In this document: piece after piece, positions 39,363-48,366 of the stretch
Layout: every line of letters starts with the position of its first letter
Numbering within the stretch: position 1 is the first letter of the stretch
Assembly (NCBI RefSeq): GCF_000756715.1
Contig: NZ_CCSE01000001.1
Span: 186,001-250,000, forward strand
DNA from: Jeotgalicoccus saudimassiliensis
GTDB taxonomy: Bacteria; Bacillota; Bacilli; Staphylococcales; Salinicoccaceae
Reading direction: 5' to 3'
Length of the DNA: 64,000 bases
Notes under the pieces: model-generated
The model's input: only the letters and a program-made list of their open reading frames with translations
Told to the model about the DNA's origin: nothing
Database searches by the model: none
Translations under genes and position numbers: made by a program

Positions 39363-40385
39363 ATGATAGATATCAGTAACGTTACTAAAATATTTAAAAC
39401 TAAAAACCAGAATATAACGGCAGTGGATAATGTCGGCCTTCACGTTAAAAAAGGTGAAATTTTCGGTGTCATCGGATACTCCGGTGCCGGGAAATCGACG
39501 CTGATCCGTCTTTTAAACGGTCTGGAGCAGCCGACTGAGGGAACAGTCACTGTCACAGGTGATGAAATCAGCGGTATGTCATTGAAGGACCTTCGCAGGA
39601 AACGCCAGAAAGTATCGATGATTTTCCAGCATTTCAATCTGCTCTGGTCACGGACAGTAGCTGAAAACATCAGTTTTCCGCTCGAAATCGCAGGGGTGCC
39701 GAAAAAAGAACGCCGCGCACGTGTGGCTGAGTTAATCAGACTGGTCGGACTTGAAGGCCGTGAAAATAACTATCCGAGTGAACTTTCAGGCGGACAGAAA
39801 CAGCGCGTCGGTATTGCGCGGGCGCTGTCTAATGAGCCGCAGGTTCTGCTGTGTGATGAGGCGACGAGTGCATTGGACCCGGAAACGACGGATGAAGTAC
39901 TCGATCTGCTCGTCGACATTACGAAAAAAATGAGTTTAACAATCGTACTGATAACACATGAAATGCACGTCATCAGAAAGATTTGTGACCGAGCAGCTGT
40001 AATGGAAAACGGTAAAGTGGTTGAAGTCGGCCCGGTCATCGAATTATTCCAGAACCCGCAGTCAGGTGTGACGAAACGTTTCGTCAAAGACGATATTTCC
40101 GATGACGATCATGCTGTGGCAATGGAAGAGATTAAAGCGGCTTTCCCGACATCGACTATCGTGAAACTGACATTTGTAGGCACGAGAACGAAGTCGCCGA
40201 TCGTCTCACAGGTCATCAGGGACTATGGTCTCGATGTAAACATTCTTTCCGGGAATATTAAACAGACGAACCAGGAATCATACGGTCATCTGTACATAGC
40301 ACTGGATATTAATAATGAAACGCTTGAAAAGATTACAGCGGAATTTAAAAAGCACGATGTCACGTTGGAGGTTGAAAGCAGATGA
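39363..40385 (+). CDS. metN: Methionine ABC transporter ATP-binding protein
   Basis: 340 residues. Walker A GYSGAGKSTL near residue 38, signature LSGGQKQRVGIARAL near 140, Walker B LLCDEATSALDP near 162, and a C-terminal regulatory NIL domain from about 265. It drives import of D/L-methionine. The S-box upstream fixes the substrate class. Stop overlaps metP by four bases. Confidence 0.97.
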   Translation: MIDISNVTKIFKTKNQNITAVDNVGLHVKKGEIFGVIGYSGAGKSTLIRLLNGLEQPTEGTVTVTGDEISGMSLKDLRRKRQKVSMIFQHFNLLWSRTVAENISFPLEIAGVPKKERRARVAELIRLVGLEGRENNYPSELSGGQKQRVGIARALSNEPQVLLCDEATSALDPETTDEVLDLLVDITKKMSLTIVLITHEMHVIRKICDRAAVMENGKVVEVGPVIELFQNPQSGVTKRFVKDDISDDDHAVAMEEIKAAFPTSTIVKLTFVGTRTKSPIVSQVIRDYGLDVNILSGNIKQTNQESYGHLYIALDINNETLEKITAEFKKHDVTLEVESR

Positions 40386-41074
40386 ATGAAATTCTGACAG
40401 CATTTAAAGAAATGTTCGCTTTCGAAAACGTGAAGTGGGATGCGGTCCTTGAAGCGACTTACGAAACTATATATATGACGGCTATCGCAACAGCACTCGC
40501 GTTTATAATTGGTTTAATACTTGGGATTATCCTTTTTCTTTCGAACAAGAACAAAAGCGGATTATCAAAACCTGTTTACGGGGCAACGTCGTTTATCGTT
40601 AACCTGTTCAGAGCGATTCCGTTTATCATCCTGATTATTTTAATTATGCCGTTCACAAAAGCAATTATGGGAACGGTTATGGGCTCAAACGGCGCGCTGC
40701 CTGCACTGATTATCGGTGCGGCACCGTTTTTTGCACGCCTCGTTGAAATCGGTCTGAAGGAAATCGACAAAGGTGTAATTGAAGCATCCGAGTCGATGGG
40801 GGCAAGTACGTGGACCATCATTTGGAAAGTCCTCATTCCGGAATCACTGCCTGCACTTATTTCAGGTATTACCGTGACATCTATTATGCTTGTCGGCTCA
40901 ACTGCGATTGCCGGCGTTATCGGTGCAGGCGGTCTGGGTAACCTTGCATATATGGTCGGTTTTACGCGCAACCAGCCCGATGTCACACTCGTAGCAACTG
41001 TAGTCATTCTGATCATTGTGTTTATCATCCAGATACTTGGAGACACTGTTTCCAAAGCAGTCGATAAACGCTGA
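40382..41074 (+). CDS. metP: Methionine ABC transporter permease
   Basis: 230 residues, five to six membrane segments. The EAA-type coupling loop EASESMGASTWTIIWKVLIPE lies near residue 140. It forms the membrane channel of the MetNPQ importer (called MetI in Proteobacteria). Confidence 0.96.
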   Translation: MNEILTAFKEMFAFENVKWDAVLEATYETIYMTAIATALAFIIGLILGIILFLSNKNKSGLSKPVYGATSFIVNLFRAIPFIILIILIMPFTKAIMGTVMGSNGALPALIIGAAPFFARLVEIGLKEIDKGVIEASESMGASTWTIIWKVLIPESLPALISGITVTSIMLVGSTAIAGVIGAGGLGNLAYMVGFTRNQPDVTLVATVVILIIVFIIQILGDTVSKAVDKR

Positions 41075-41113
41075 TCTGACAAATAAAAAACTATAATGAA
41101 AAGAGGTTGTCAC

Positions 41114-41956
41114 ATGAAGAAGATTTTTAGTATTGTCACTTTGTTTGCACTCGTATTAGTTTTAGCAGCATGCGGTAGCGGTTCTGATTCAAAAGAAGGC
41201 ACAGAAGAAAGTGCAGAAGGCGAACCGGCTGAAATCTCGGTTGCGGCATCACCTGCACCACACGCTGAGATTTTAGAAAAAGCAGCTGAAATTTTAGCTG
41301 AAGAAGATATTACAGTAAACGTGGAAATCGTTAACGACTATACAACGCCGAACAGATTACTGGCAGATGAAGAAGTGGATGCGAACTTCTTCCAGCACAC
41401 ACCGTACCTTGAGGGCGAGATTGAATCACACGGTTATGAACTTGAAAGTATCGGAAACGTACATATTGAGCCGATGGCAGTTTACTCAAACGACTACGAC
41501 TCACTTGAAGACATTCCAGACGGTTCGACTATTTTAGTATCGAACAACCCCGCTGAAGAAGGACGCTTCCTGTCATTCTTCGTAAACGCAGGACTGGTTG
41601 AAATCGAAGAAGGCATCGACATTCAAAATGCAACATTCGACGATATTACAGAAAACCCGCACAACTTTGAGTTCGACAACAACACTGCACCGGAACTCCT
41701 TGTAAACATGTACGAAAACAATGAAGCACCTGCAGTAATTATCAACGCCAACTTTGCAATCGATGCAGGACTGAACCCGGTTGAAGACTCAATCGCTGTG
41801 GAAGAAGGCGACTCGCCATACGCGAACCTTGTAGCAGTAAGAGCAGGCGATGAAGAACGCCCTGAACTGCAAAGACTGATCGAAGTACTGCAGTCGGAAG
41901 AAATGGTAACATTCATGGAAGAAGAATACGGCGGTACGATTATACCGGCTCAATAA
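41114..41956 (+). CDS. metQ: Methionine-binding lipoprotein
   Basis: 280 residues of the NlpA/MetQ family. Lipoprotein signal peptide with lipobox VLAAC near residue 20, then VAASPAPHAEIL and the family segment NPAEEGRFLSFF. ATG 41096 is also in frame but lacks an SD; AAGAGG before ATG 41114 decides the start. It captures methionine outside the membrane for MetNP. Confidence 0.96.
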   Translation: MKKIFSIVTLFALVLVLAACGSGSDSKEGTEESAEGEPAEISVAASPAPHAEILEKAAEILAEEDITVNVEIVNDYTTPNRLLADEEVDANFFQHTPYLEGEIESHGYELESIGNVHIEPMAVYSNDYDSLEDIPDGSTILVSNNPAEEGRFLSFFVNAGLVEIEEGIDIQNATFDDITENPHNFEFDNNTAPELLVNMYENNEAPAVIINANFAIDAGLNPVEDSIAVEEGDSPYANLVAVRAGDEERPELQRLIEVLQSEEMVTFMEEEYGGTIIPAQ

Positions 41957-41969
41957 AAGTATTGTTGCA

Positions 41970-41998
41970 GACACCCCTGGCGGGGGTGTCTTTTTTTT
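41970..41998 (+). terminator. Terminator after metQ
   Basis: GACACCCC / GGGGTGTC followed by eight T. Confidence 0.94.
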
Positions 41999-42022
41999 AT
42001 TGGACTGGAATTGGGTTGTGTC

Positions 42023-42053
42023 GGTTTACAACGGTGCACCGCCGTTGTCATCC
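42023..42053 (-). repeat. Solitary copy of the 41-bp hairpin repeat, reverse orientation
   Basis: GGTTTACAACGGTGCACC then GCCGTTGTCATCC matches, as reverse complement, the unit found twelve times at 17262-17745 (ends GGATGACAAC / GTTGTGAACC), and the flanking CGG also agrees. It lies just after the metQ terminator. Confidence 0.85.
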
Positions 42054-42528
42054 GGCAGGAAGACCCAACCATCAAACCACACAAATTTCAAAAACCACCC
42101 CATATAAAAAAAGAATGACCTGCTAAAGGTCATTTCTCATTTTGAAGAATATGAAGAGTATTCAATCGCTAATTTTTTACGGACACTTCATGTTCTATAT
42201 GTTTCAGAAAAGTACTTAGAAATCTAAATTACAATATTATTAAATTTATAATGAAATAAAAAATCTAAAACTTACATAAAGTAATCCTATTATGAAAGGT
42301 ATTTTGTAGAAAATTTCATATTATAGGATTTAATTTTGAAGGTTAATCTTTAGCTATTCTCTTATTAGCTTCAATCCATATTCAAATAGGGCACGAAAAA
42401 TTCAATACTGAACAGTAAATTATGAAATTCATTTGAAAACCAATAATTTATTATATTGACATTTATTAGGCATAATATTACAGGAAGATTACATATCTTA
42501 ATAATTTGTAAAATAATAGACATACTTA
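42054..42528. other. AT-rich stretch without intact genes; two inverted repeats
   Basis: No supported ORF. AATGACC / GGTCATT (42114-42134), bordered by an A-run on the plus strand (42105-42111), looks like a terminator for minus-strand transcription, yet no minus-strand gene ends there. A longer imperfect inverted repeat joins 42283-42297 (AATCCTATTATGAAA) and 42314-42330. Composition drops sharply to AT-rich at about 42.1 kb and stays so to about 46 kb. The stretch looks like the decayed edge of an acquired segment. Confidence 0.5.
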
Positions 42529-43284
42529 TTGTTAAAGTACACATTTCGTATATCATTAACTGATTCAAGTGAACAGATTACTATAGTGGCGATCGCAGAT
42601 GGTATGGGTGGTCACAGTCAAGCGAAACAGGCAAGCCACATGGCTATCGAGGAACTGGAAAATCTTTGGTTCAGGATTTTCGAAACACAGAAAAAAACTA
42701 GCTTATATAAAATAATCTCACAAATTGAGAATGCAATTCCTGAACTTTTAAAAAATATCGATATTAAATTGAATGAGAATCCAGAAGATAAGATGGGAAC
42801 AACACTCAGCATCTTGCTTATGGCAGAAAAATATTATTATATTGCACATGTTGGCGACGGACGAATTTATATTATGAGAGATTCAGCTGCGAAAGATATC
42901 TCTAAAACTGAGGATCTTGAATATAACAATAAATTTAATTTAATCACTGAAGATCAGTCATGGGTCAATTTACAAGTTAAACAAAATAAAATGACCCATG
43001 AAGAAGCTTTGAATCACAAGAAATCCAATTTAATATATGAATGTCTGGGTATTAAAGTCGGTGTGAATCCTTTCTATAGTTTCGGTACTTACGCAGAGGG
43101 TGATAAATTTATATTAATGACAGATGGTGTATATAAAAATCTGAGTATTGATAAAATATATAACATAATTGAAAATGAAATCGGGAATGGTGGAAAATTA
43201 CAAAGTGTTGCAGATGAAATTTACGATGCACTCTTAGGTACACCCTTAGATGATGACGTTTGTTTTATTGCAGTAAATAATTAG
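42529..43284 (+). pseudogene. PP2C-family protein phosphatase, N-terminus missing
   Basis: The frame gives 251 residues. PP2C motifs are clear: metal Asp in IADGMGGHSQ near residue 25, GTTLSIL near 94, HVGDGRIYI near 106, LMTDGVYKNL near 205 and the final DDDVCFIAV. The first PP2C motif (R-x-x-N-E/Q-D), normally 20-40 residues before ADGMGG, is absent, and no SD stands before the TTG at 42529. It therefore seems 5'-truncated and perhaps inactive. It directly precedes a Ser/Thr kinase gene, a classic opposing pair. AT-rich codon use differs from the flanking core genes, suggesting horizontal origin. Confidence 0.7.
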
Positions 43285-43300
43285 GAAGTGAGGTGGCACT

Positions 43301-44067
43301 GTGGAAATAAAAGGGTATTCTAACATTAAAAAAATAATGGAAGCTGGTACAGCTGACATATATATCGTAGTGAAAAAAATGTTGAGTATATTTTAAAAAT
43401 CACAAAAGTACCTTACAATTTTAATAACAAGTTGATACTGAACGAATATGATTTTTTTCAGAAATTCGATATTAAACATACTCCGGCTATCATCGAAAAA
43501 ATAAACATTGATGACAGAATTGGTCTGGTTATGACCAGACTAAGAGGACTGTCACTTCAATATCTTGTTGAACACGGGTATGAATTTGATGACAAAGAAA
43601 TACTTTTAATTTTAAAACAAGTCAGTTACATAATTAAAGACTTTCATAAAAATAAAATAATATATAGGGATTTAAAACCCTCTAATATTATTTATGATTT
43701 TAAAGATAAGGAAATCTCCATATGTGACTTTGGAACAGTTTACTTTGAAACTTCTATTTTGGGAAACAAACCCATTGGAACGATTGGTTTTGCATCTCCA
43801 GAACAATTTGAAAGAACTGGTTTAACTAACGATGTCGATATTTTTGCTATTGGTTCACTGGCTGTCTATCTGAAAACAGCAGGTAAGAATATTTACACAG
43901 TCAATAAAAAAGTAATGATAAAAAAAATAAAATCTAAAAAGTTAAAAAATCTTATTCATTGTTCAACTCGCAATGAAATTAAAAACAGATATAATTCTAT
44001 TGAACAGCTGATTATTGACTTGGAAACGAATCGTTATGACTTTAAATTCAACAAAATATTTGGTTGA
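43301..44067 (+). pseudogene. Eukaryotic-type Ser/Thr protein kinase, frameshifted in a poly-A tract
   Basis: A GTG at 43301 with SD GAGGTGG opens a frame encoding IKGYSNIKKIMEAGTADIYIV, a kinase glycine-rich loop, and stops at 43394. The rest continues in another frame: the catalytic Lys in EYILKITKVP, then YRDLKPSNII (catalytic loop), CDFGTVYF (Mg loop), GTIGFASPEQF (activation/APE) and a short C-lobe to 44067. The break is at the seven-A tract 43373-43379; one extra A would join both parts into a ~255-residue kinase domain without membrane or PASTA parts. It may be a mutation, a phase-variable switch, -1 frameshifting or a sequencing error. Confidence 0.75.
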
Positions 44068-44110
44068 TCAATAGATATATTATAAAACTTTGATAAAGAG
44101 GAGAAAAATT

Positions 44111-44698
44111 ATGAAAAAAATATTAATTACATTTTTATCAGCTTTATTCGTTCTAGTATTAGCAGCATGTGGTTCAGAAGAAACAAATGAAGGTTCTGAA
44201 GAAGGAACAGACGACACAGAAACAGAAGAATCAGGTGATAATTCAAGTTCAGGCGATTTCCATGAAGGTGCATTCGACATCGGAGAAACTATAAATATTC
44301 AAACATTCCCATCTAAACAGCCTGTAGAGCTAACAGTAAACGATCTTCAACTAACAACTGAAGTTGAAGGGAAATCAATAGAAGATTATATAAGTAATCC
44401 ATTACCTGAACAAAGATTATTAGTTGCTGATGTAACAATTACTAATAACGGAGAAGAATCAATTATTCCAGTAAGTGAGCTTCCAACTACAAAACAAGAA
44501 GATGGAAGTGGTAATGATGGCGCTAAAACTGACTTGTTTACTGAATTTGAACAGCCTGTAGAACCTGGAGATGAAATTAGCGGAACACTTGTTTTCACAA
44601 CTTCAACTAGTAATAGCTATGATACTATTTCTATGAATATCAAAGATGGATTAGAAGGGCATGTATTTGTTGAAATACCAGGAATAAATGCAGAATAA
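44111..44698 (+). CDS. Lipoprotein with DUF4352-like domain
   Basis: 195 residues from ATG 44111 (SD AGAGGAG); an upstream TTG is in frame but poorly placed. Signal peptide with lipobox VLAAC near residue 21, Glu/Ser/Thr-rich linker to about 50, then a beta-rich domain (LTVNDLQLTTEVEG ... RLLVADVTITNNG). It resembles the products at 35968 and 47778. It follows the kinase at 43 bases, so a shared transcript is possible. Function unknown. Confidence 0.82.
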   Translation: MKKILITFLSALFVLVLAACGSEETNEGSEEGTDDTETEESGDNSSSGDFHEGAFDIGETINIQTFPSKQPVELTVNDLQLTTEVEGKSIEDYISNPLPEQRLLVADVTITNNGEESIIPVSELPTTKQEDGSGNDGAKTDLFTEFEQPVEPGDEISGTLVFTTSTSNSYDTISMNIKDGLEGHVFVEIPGINAE

Positions 44699-44732
44699 AA
44701 AAAGTGCTGATAAAATCAGCACTTTTTTTATA
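44693..44732 (+). terminator. Terminator within a 40-bp direct repeat (copy 1)
   Basis: GTGCTGATAAAATCAGCAC flanked by seven A and seven T forms a bidirectional terminator. The 40 bases from GAA (last codon) to ATA are identical to 46003-46042. Confidence 0.9.
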
Positions 44733-44760
44733 AAGGAAATGAGAGTTTGGGGTGCTATTC

Positions 44761-46008
44761 TTGAAAAGAATTAATTTTATTATATTAGCAGTAATTGTTC
44801 TGGTATTAACAGCTTGCGGTACAAATCCTAAGAGTACGTTAGATGAATACAAAGAAGCGGTATTGAATGAAGACGCGGATAAACTAATTGAGCTATTAAG
44901 TGATGAGAATGTTAAAGTAACTAAAGAAGAAGCAGTGGCTCACTCTAAACTGGTTAACGAACATTATAGTGAGGAATCACTAAATAGAGCATTAGAAAAA
45001 ATCATACAGAATATAGAAAATATAGAAGGCGATTCTTCTCATAATTTACCTGGAGAGTTTAAGACGATTATGGTTGTTGAAAGTGTAGATGGAGAAGTGG
45101 TTCTTTCTGTTAATCGTGAAGAGGTTAGAGCGCCCCTGGAACGTGCAATATTTACATACGAATTTAATGGTGAAGAGTTAACTGTGGGTGACAACGAAAA
45201 TGACCATAGTGTCATAGATAATTTAATACCTGGAATATACAGATTCGAAGGTATGGCAGAAATGAATGGAATTGACTTTGAAATGACAGTTGATGTGAAC
45301 TTTAATGAAAAAGATATTACCAGAGTCACTGACGATGCAGTAATTTTGAATTTTGCAGTCGATAATGATTTTAAAGTTGAAAATCAGAAAGCGTTTGCTG
45401 GTGATGAAGAAATCACTGACTTAGGTAATGGAAATGTGGGGTATGGTCCGATTTTTCCTAATAACACAAACGTCTATTTTACTGGTGAGTATGAAGGTCA
45501 AACAGTGAAGACTAATGTAGCCAGATTAGACTCCAAGGAACAAGGTACTAGATATGTATATGTAGAATTAAGCTATGATCAAAATGAACTGACCAGAATC
45601 GATAGGTTAATATCGGAACAAGAGGAGACTGAAAAGAAGAAAAATTATAATATTTCAAGATCAAAAAGCAGGATAACTGCATTGTATGATACTCTTGAAA
45701 TTGCTTTTAAGCGAAATTCTCGAGAAGGACAGGAAAATATTCTTAAAGATAACTTTATGAATGACAATGTAACAGAGAAGGTTCTTGGTTATGTTGACAA
45801 ACACTTAGATCCAGAAAACATTCCAAACATCGAAATAATAAAGCATGAACTTGTAGAACAAAATAATGATACCTCTGAATTGAAATATAATGTCGAGATA
45901 GAAATACAATCTGAAAATGAGCAAATAGTAAAAGAGCATCACCAAGTAGAATTACAGGATTCTACCGGTGAAGGAAATTTTAAAGTGAGTGATATAACAT
46001 TTGAATAA
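44761..46008 (+). CDS. TcaA/YvbJ-like lipoprotein
   Basis: 415 residues from TTG 44761 (GGGGTG upstream); GTG 44752 is an alternative. Lipobox VLTAC near residue 18, then a TcaA-type helical domain (TLDEYKEAVLNEDADKLIEL) and beta domains to about 290, a charged helix (EETEKKKNYN), and a C-terminal NTF2-like region. Typical TcaA has a zinc ribbon and a membrane helix in place of the lipobox. TcaA affects glycopeptide susceptibility in staphylococci; that role is not shown here. The gene is bracketed by the 40-bp direct repeats, like a cassette. Confidence 0.75.
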   Translation: MKRINFIILAVIVLVLTACGTNPKSTLDEYKEAVLNEDADKLIELLSDENVKVTKEEAVAHSKLVNEHYSEESLNRALEKIIQNIENIEGDSSHNLPGEFKTIMVVESVDGEVVLSVNREEVRAPLERAIFTYEFNGEELTVGDNENDHSVIDNLIPGIYRFEGMAEMNGIDFEMTVDVNFNEKDITRVTDDAVILNFAVDNDFKVENQKAFAGDEEITDLGNGNVGYGPIFPNNTNVYFTGEYEGQTVKTNVARLDSKEQGTRYVYVELSYDQNELTRIDRLISEQEETEKKKNYNISRSKSRITALYDTLEIAFKRNSREGQENILKDNFMNDNVTEKVLGYVDKHLDPENIPNIEIIKHELVEQNNDTSELKYNVEIEIQSENEQIVKEHHQVELQDSTGEGNFKVSDITFE

Positions 46009-46042
46009 AAAAAGTGCTGATAAAATCAGCACTTTTTTTATA
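46003..46042. terminator. Bidirectional terminator, 40-bp direct repeat (copy 2)
   Basis: Identical to 44693-44732. It serves both the TcaA-like gene (+) and ctaB (-), whose stop codon (46038-46040) lies inside it. Confidence 0.9.
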
Positions 46043-46943
46043 TTGTCAGCACAATCATCAGTGTAAACATGGTGATTAAATATATTAATGAGTATTTTAA
46101 GTTCATATTAGCCCAGTGCTGTTTCTGTTGGGTGCTGTAGCCTTTTACTGATAAAATGATCCAGCAGATTGTTAGCACCATCGATACAGTAAAGAAAATC
46201 CAGCCGAATGTTCCGAGCAGCAGGAAGGGAACCGGCAGCAGTGCAATGACGTAATACAGATTCTGTCTGATTGTCGCGTCAACACCGATAACGACAGGAA
46301 GCATCGGCACCCCGGCTCTCGTATAATCGTCAAGGCGTTTAATAGCGATAGCCAGCGTATGGGGAATCTGCCATATAATTAATATGTAGAATAATGCAAT
46401 CGGCACGACGTGATTGGCAGGTGCAATGACTGCCCAGCCGATTAACGGCGTGAAAGCACCGGAAATGCTGCCGATAATCGTATTAATCGTATATCTTCGT
46501 TTCGACCAGAATGTGTACAGAACAACGTAGAAAAACCAGCCGAGGAATGAATAGACGGCTGCTTCAATTGTTGTCATGAGCATCATGCCGAGTCCGATTA
46601 CTGTTGTCACAACAGCGGCAGTAAGTACGCCTCTTAAGGAGAAAGAACCGGTTACGGTCGGTCGGCGCTGTGTGCGGTCCATTTTTTTATCGAGATCGTA
46701 TTCAAACCAGTTGTTGAACATCAGTGCACCGGAGATAACAAGTGTGCTGCCGATCATGGTTAAGAAAAACAGCAGCCAGTAATCGGTAAAATTCTCTCCA
46801 TTAAAATACAAGGCCAGCCAGTATGCTGTGAAAACAGGAAATACATTGGCAACGAGCACTTTTCCTTTTAAAAGGTATTTTATGTCGGTTATTAATTTAA
46901 TCAGTTTTGACGAATTGTCGGCTGAAGCATGTTTTGTATTCAA
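46038..46943 (-). CDS. ctaB: Protoheme IX farnesyltransferase
   Basis: 301 residues from TTG 46943, which has SD GAGGGA six bases upstream; the frame can be read from ATG 46976. Eight to nine membrane helices. The UbiA prenyltransferase Asp motif is NNWFEYDLDKKMDRTQRRP near residue 75, and the second is KRLDDYTRAGVPM. It makes haem O for terminal oxidases. The quinol oxidase genes are not in this window. Confidence 0.95.
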   Translation of the reverse strand: MNTKHASADNSSKLIKLITDIKYLLKGKVLVANVFPVFTAYWLALYFNGENFTDYWLLFFLTMIGSTLVISGALMFNNWFEYDLDKKMDRTQRRPTVTGSFSLRGVLTAAVVTTVIGLGMMLMTTIEAAVYSFLGWFFYVVLYTFWSKRRYTINTIIGSISGAFTPLIGWAVIAPANHVVPIALFYILIIWQIPHTLAIAIKRLDDYTRAGVPMLPVVIGVDATIRQNLYYVIALLPVPFLLLGTFGWIFFTVSMVLTICWIILSVKGYSTQQKQHWANMNLKYSLIYLITMFTLMIVLTI

Positions 46944-47099
46944 AAAGATTCCCTCACAAGTGTTGTAATCATTCACATTACATTATACCAGTAGAGTCTT
47001 ATTCGTGAAATGTACGAATAGATAAATTATGTGAACTAAAATGTTTCTGTAAATATAATACAGGGTATAAATACAATCAACCGGAGGAGGAGAGTTGAT

Positions 47100-47459
47100 A
47101 TGGAGAACAAGGAACAGCAGCCCGGCAGCAGTCTGGTTCATAACGGATTCGATAAAACACTTGTCATTGTTACTTATGTGCTTATGTTCTTTACTGCAGT
47201 TATCGGACCATTGATTATATGGGTAATTAAGAAGGATGAAGATCCTGCAACAGAAGCTGTTTTACGCAATTTGTTAAACTTCGGTATTTCATACACGATT
47301 TATTTAATCATTGCAGGCTTAACGACGATAATTCTGATTGGCTATATACTGTCACCGCTTATCGGTCTTGCATTTTATATATTTATCATCATCGGTATTG
47401 TTAAATCATCGGACGGTGAGATTTACAGAGCACCGTTTACGATTGATTTTATAAAGTAA
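47100..47459 (+). CDS. DUF4870 membrane protein (copy A)
   Basis: 119 residues with three hydrophobic segments. GPLIIWVIKKDEDPATEAV near residue 38 is the DUF4870 (Tic20-like) signature. SD GGAGGAGG is strong. A paralogue lies at 48566, with a lipoprotein gene between. Function unknown. Confidence 0.85.
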   Translation: MENKEQQPGSSLVHNGFDKTLVIVTYVLMFFTAVIGPLIIWVIKKDEDPATEAVLRNLLNFGISYTIYLIIAGLTTIILIGYILSPLIGLAFYIFIIIGIVKSSDGEIYRAPFTIDFIK

Positions 47460-47469
47460 AACCCCTTTG

Positions 47470-47497
47470 CCAGGCAGCAGAAGCTGTCTGGTTTTTT
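47470..47497 (+). terminator. Terminator after DUF4870 copy A
   Basis: CCAGGCAGC, AGAA, GCTGTCTGG (one mismatch), then six T. Confidence 0.85.
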
Positions 47498-47777
47498 AAT
47501 TTTGTGAAAATATTTATGATAAATACTATCTCTATAGTACTTTGTAATGTTTTGATTTCATTGTTTAAAACATGCTAAAAACTATACTGTAAATAGGAGT
47601 ACGGTAACTTTTATTACTATGTCAATATGACAGAGTAGCTTCAAGAAAGTAGTTTACTAAAAAAACGTGGAAATGTAAGGGGATAACAAGTATGATAAAT
47701 CCATGAAAAGTTTGTACATTATACATTTATTTAGAAATAATACTATAAAACATGATAACTACTAAGGAGTGTACGTT
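47498..47777. other. Intergenic region before lipoprotein gene
   Basis: About 280 bp, AT-rich, no convincing ORF or hairpin. It should hold the promoter of the lipoprotein at 47778; several AT-rich -10-like boxes occur but none stands out. Confidence 0.4.
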
Positions 47778-48350
47778 TTGAAAAAATTAATTTTACTGGC
47801 TTTAATGAGTTCTCTGGCTTTAGCAGCATGTGGTAATGAATCGGAAGAGACAGATAATGAAGAAAGTATGGATGATTCTACTGAAGCAACGGCGGAAACT
47901 GAGGATGAAAATCAGTCAGGTGCAGTTTATGAAATTGGAGACACTGCACAAGTAGAGAGTTTTGAATGGGAAATTGAGTATGAAGTAACAGTTAATTCTT
48001 TTGATCAGGTTCCGGAATATAATGGAAAGGCTTTAGATGAATTCGTAGGTAATGCACCTGATACTGCATTTTTAGGTGTGGTAAACATGACAGTTAAAAA
48101 TATTTCAGATGAACCAATAGTAATCGGTGAATATGTGTATCCTGATGTTACTCAGGGCACTAGAGAAGGCGGCGATCAATTCCTCTTTGATTTATCAGAA
48201 GAAGACTTATCAAAAGAACTGCAGCCTGATCAAGAAGCAACATTTGATTTAGTTTATTCAATGGTGACAGATGCCGAAGTCGGACAGTACAGCTTGAAGT
48301 TTGAAAATGGTATGCCTACTGAAACAGTATTTAGATTACCAATTGAGTAA
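47778..48350 (+). CDS. Lipoprotein with DUF4352-like domain
   Basis: 190 residues from TTG 47778, eight bases after SD AAGGAG; GTG 47769 is part of the SD itself. Lipobox ALAAC near residue 18, acidic linker to about 55, beta-rich domain with VNMTVKNISDEPIVIGEY. It is the third lipoprotein of this architecture in the window. It lies between two DUF4870 genes in the same orientation. Confidence 0.82.
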   Translation: MKKLILLALMSSLALAACGNESEETDNEESMDDSTEATAETEDENQSGAVYEIGDTAQVESFEWEIEYEVTVNSFDQVPEYNGKALDEFVGNAPDTAFLGVVNMTVKNISDEPIVIGEYVYPDVTQGTREGGDQFLFDLSEEDLSKELQPDQEATFDLVYSMVTDAEVGQYSLKFENGMPTETVFRLPIE

Positions 48351-48366
48351 CAATATATACTTATAA

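Noticed and set aside
42519-42563. Frame reading VKVHISYIIN as the missing N-terminus of the PP2C protein
   Set aside because: Similarity to a PP2C start is suggestive, but it ends in a stop and lacks the N-E/Q-D motif; too short to support a frameshift claim.
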